Below are positions 6,073 through 7,162 of a DNA stretch of 7,162 bases, in pieces. The stretch comes from Vulcanimicrobiota bacterium. Its GTDB lineage: Bacteria; Vulcanimicrobiota; Xenobia; Xenobiales; JADMJV01. The first letter of the stretch is position 1. Every line of letters starts with the position of its first letter. The stretch covers positions 1 through 7,162 of the forward strand of contig JAEXNA010000242.1 in NCBI GenBank assembly GCA_023447635.1, in the 5' to 3' direction. The position numbers were made by a program, and so were the translations under genes. Under the pieces are notes generated by a model, which worked only from the letters and a program-made list of their open reading frames with translations, had not been told where the DNA came from and did no database searches.

Positions 6073-6275
6073 AATGTATCACATCTCCCTCGCAAGGGAT
6101 CTCCAGAGTAGGCTCGCCTAACGGAGCCGGGCGGAGTTCGCCCTTACTCTAGCGGGTGAATGTGAACGGAGTGTGTGGGATAGGTTTCCGACTTCTAGCC
6201 AAAATGTTGCCGCAAAATGAACGCGACCGCGACCTCTCTCGAGGGCACGGCCGCGCCCTTCGTCGGCGGGTTCTC
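6073..6275. other. Intergenic region upstream of the Uma2-like gene
   Basis: About 203 bases without a convincing gene. It contains three short inverted repeats: TCCCT/AGGGA (6086-6090 with 6095-6099), which overlaps the Uma2-like gene's only ribosome-binding-like GGGAG; TAGGC/GCCTA (6109-6120, two-base centre); and GGGCG/CGCCC (6129-6143, five-base loop). No clear T-tailed terminator for the lipoprotein gene ending at 6276 was found. TTGCGA and TATGAT, 16 bases apart on the minus strand, resemble a promoter, but the TATGAT overlaps the start codon. Confidence 0.45.
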
Positions 6276-6986
6276 TTACGGCGTCATCGCGGGAGCGGGG
6301 GTGCTGGTGGCGGGCGGTCGCTCGTCGAGAGTTGGGGTGCCTGAGGCGCGGGCGGTTTCTGACTCTTCGATCGCGGCGGACTTCGACTTGAGCGCTTCGG
6401 CCACGCCCTTGCCGGAGGCGAAGACGACCAGCGTCTTCTTGTCGTCGATCAGGGGAGAGTTAGCGGTCCAGTCGAGTGCGGGAATGCCCAGGCGGTCCCA
6501 GGCGGCAGGCGGTCGACCCATCGGGCTGACCAGGACGCCAATATCGCTGCTGGCTCCAGCGTAGACCTCGATTCTAGAACCGGCAACGTTGGCGTCGCTT
6601 TCAGGTTCGATCAGCGACTTGCGCTCGTCCTCGGCCAGGAACGACTTGAGTCGCGCGATCATATCGTCCGGGGTCAGGGTGCTGGCATAAACGCGTAGGC
6701 GCCCCTCTCCCCCTGCCGCTGCCAGCCAGTCCACGCCCTGCAGCTGGCTTGCGCTGTACGAGGGTAGCGGGGTCAGGAAGGTCGCCGCGTCCGCGGGGAG
6801 GGTCGGGTCCGCTACGGCCCCGGCTTCGGGAGTCGGACTGGTGGTCACGGTGGAGGGGGTGAGCGGAGTGCTCTGGCTGCTCACGGTCGAAGCGGTCGTC
6901 GGGGACGAGGCCGTGGGCGGGGAGGCCTGGGGGGAGCAGCCCAGACAGAAACTTGCGGTCAGGGCTATAAGGACGGTATTTCTCAT
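6276..6986 (-). CDS. Predicted lipoprotein of unknown function with Ser/Thr/Pro linkers
   Basis: 236 residues from the ATG at 6986. The open frame could start 58 codons earlier, but that extension is Arg/Pro-rich and has no signal peptide, whereas MRNTVLIALTASFCLGC is a short lipoprotein signal with the likely lipid Cys at 17 (Cys14 is a second cysteine). A weak AGAAGAG-type site precedes the start. Residues about 18-65 are a low-complexity Ser/Thr/Pro linker, typical of a tether between membrane and folded domain. Residues about 70-205 look like a mixed alpha/beta domain (strands near RLRVYAS, RIEVYAG, IGVLVSP and TLVVFAS; helix near MIARLKSFLAED). The tail is again Thr/Pro-rich. I do not recognise the domain. 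It lies upstream of the Uma2-like gene on the same strand, with a gap of 203 bases, so they are probably not one operon. Confidence 0.75.
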   Translation of the reverse strand: MRNTVLIALTASFCLGCSPQASPPTASSPTTASTVSSQSTPLTPSTVTTSPTPEAGAVADPTLPADAATFLTPLPSYSASQLQGVDWLAAAGGEGRLRVYASTLTPDDMIARLKSFLAEDERKSLIEPESDANVAGSRIEVYAGASSDIGVLVSPMGRPPAAWDRLGIPALDWTANSPLIDDKKTLVVFASGKGVAEALKSKSAAIEESETARASGTPTLDERPPATSTPAPAMTP

Positions 6987-7070
6987 CTCTTCTGCTTTGC
7001 AAGGGCGGAGCCGTGTCCTTTGAGTCTTGAAGAGTCTATCCTCGTAGCACCTCCCCTCGATCCGGGCTGA

Positions 7071-7094
7071 ATGGGGCGCCCGGGATGGGGCGCC
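7071..7094. repeat. Short direct repeat ATGGGGCGCC, two copies
   Basis: ATGGGGCGCC occurs at 7071-7080 and again at 7085-7094, separated by CGGG. Each copy contains the palindrome GGCGCC. It lies upstream of the lipoprotein gene and could be a paired protein-binding site or chance in GC-rich DNA. Confidence 0.4.
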
Positions 7095-7130
7095 TCCACC
7101 CGGTCGGCGGGGGCGGAGTTTGGTGCCTGG

Positions 7131-7152
7131 TTTGGACACCGTGGTGTCCAAA
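7131..7152. promoter_or_regulatory. Inverted repeat, 10-base perfect arms with 2-base centre
   Basis: TTTGGACACC (7131-7140) and GGTGTCCAAA (7143-7152) are exact reverse complements around GT. Outside them, GGTGC (7122-7126) and GCACC (7157-7161) also pair, with four unpaired bases on each side. There is no T-run on either side. It lies about 145 bases upstream of the lipoprotein start at 6986 and could be an operator for a dimeric regulator or belong to the next gene beyond the window. Confidence 0.6.
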
Positions 7153-7162
7153 TGGAGCACCG

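Noticed and set aside
6068..6096. TTGCGA and TATGAT 16 bases apart on the minus strand as promoter of the Uma2-like gene
   Set aside because: The TATGAT includes the start codon, so transcription would begin inside the gene. It would need a start at Met20/Met21, which lacks a ribosome binding site.
6987..7160. N-terminal extension of the right-hand lipoprotein to 7160
   Set aside because: The extension is Arg/Pro-rich, covers the inverted and direct repeats, and would displace a good lipoprotein signal.

Overview
The window looks like a stretch of bacterial chromosome of fairly high GC content from an organism with a cell envelope. It holds three predicted lipoproteins, strong AGGAG-type ribosome binding sites, intrinsic terminators and compact gene spacing. 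Nothing seen fixes the phylum. The mix of Ig-like lipoproteins, a Cdc48/Vps4-like AAA+ ATPase, TPR proteins and a Uma2-type nuclease with a coiled-coil tail fits environmental lineages such as Cyanobacteria relatives, Armatimonadota, Eremiobacterota or Chloroflexota. That placement is a guess from gene content. No rRNA, tRNA, CRISPR array, transposase or phage gene was seen.

Left part (1-2315, minus strand): two tandem genes for Ig-like surface lipoproteins. The left copy (1-449) runs off the window. The right copy (621-2315) is complete and ends in a clear rho-independent terminator at 570-597, so the two appear to be separate transcription units. Their signal peptides and first mature domain are a direct repeat (1-413 and 1846-2258) with about twenty base differences by eye, and the match is still running at the window edge.

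Middle (2316-5114): a divergent intergenic region of about 316 bases, with possible RNA structure on both sides, precedes a two-gene plus-strand operon. The first gene is a single-ring AAA+ ATPase of the Vps4/Cdc48 (classic AAA) type with a short TPR-like N-terminus. The second overlaps it by four bases (ATGA) and encodes six phased TPR repeats followed by a multi-pass membrane region. The pair looks like a soluble remodelling ATPase with a membrane-anchored adaptor and is the best candidate here for an uncharacterised system.

Right part (5191-7162, minus strand): a Uma2-family (DUF820) predicted nuclease with a heptad-repeat coiled-coil tail encoded by a 21-base tandem repeat. A terminator at 5135-5166 separates it from the converging operon. 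Upstream lies a small predicted lipoprotein of unknown function with Ser/Thr/Pro-rich linkers, and upstream of that, at the window edge, a near-perfect 22-base inverted repeat.
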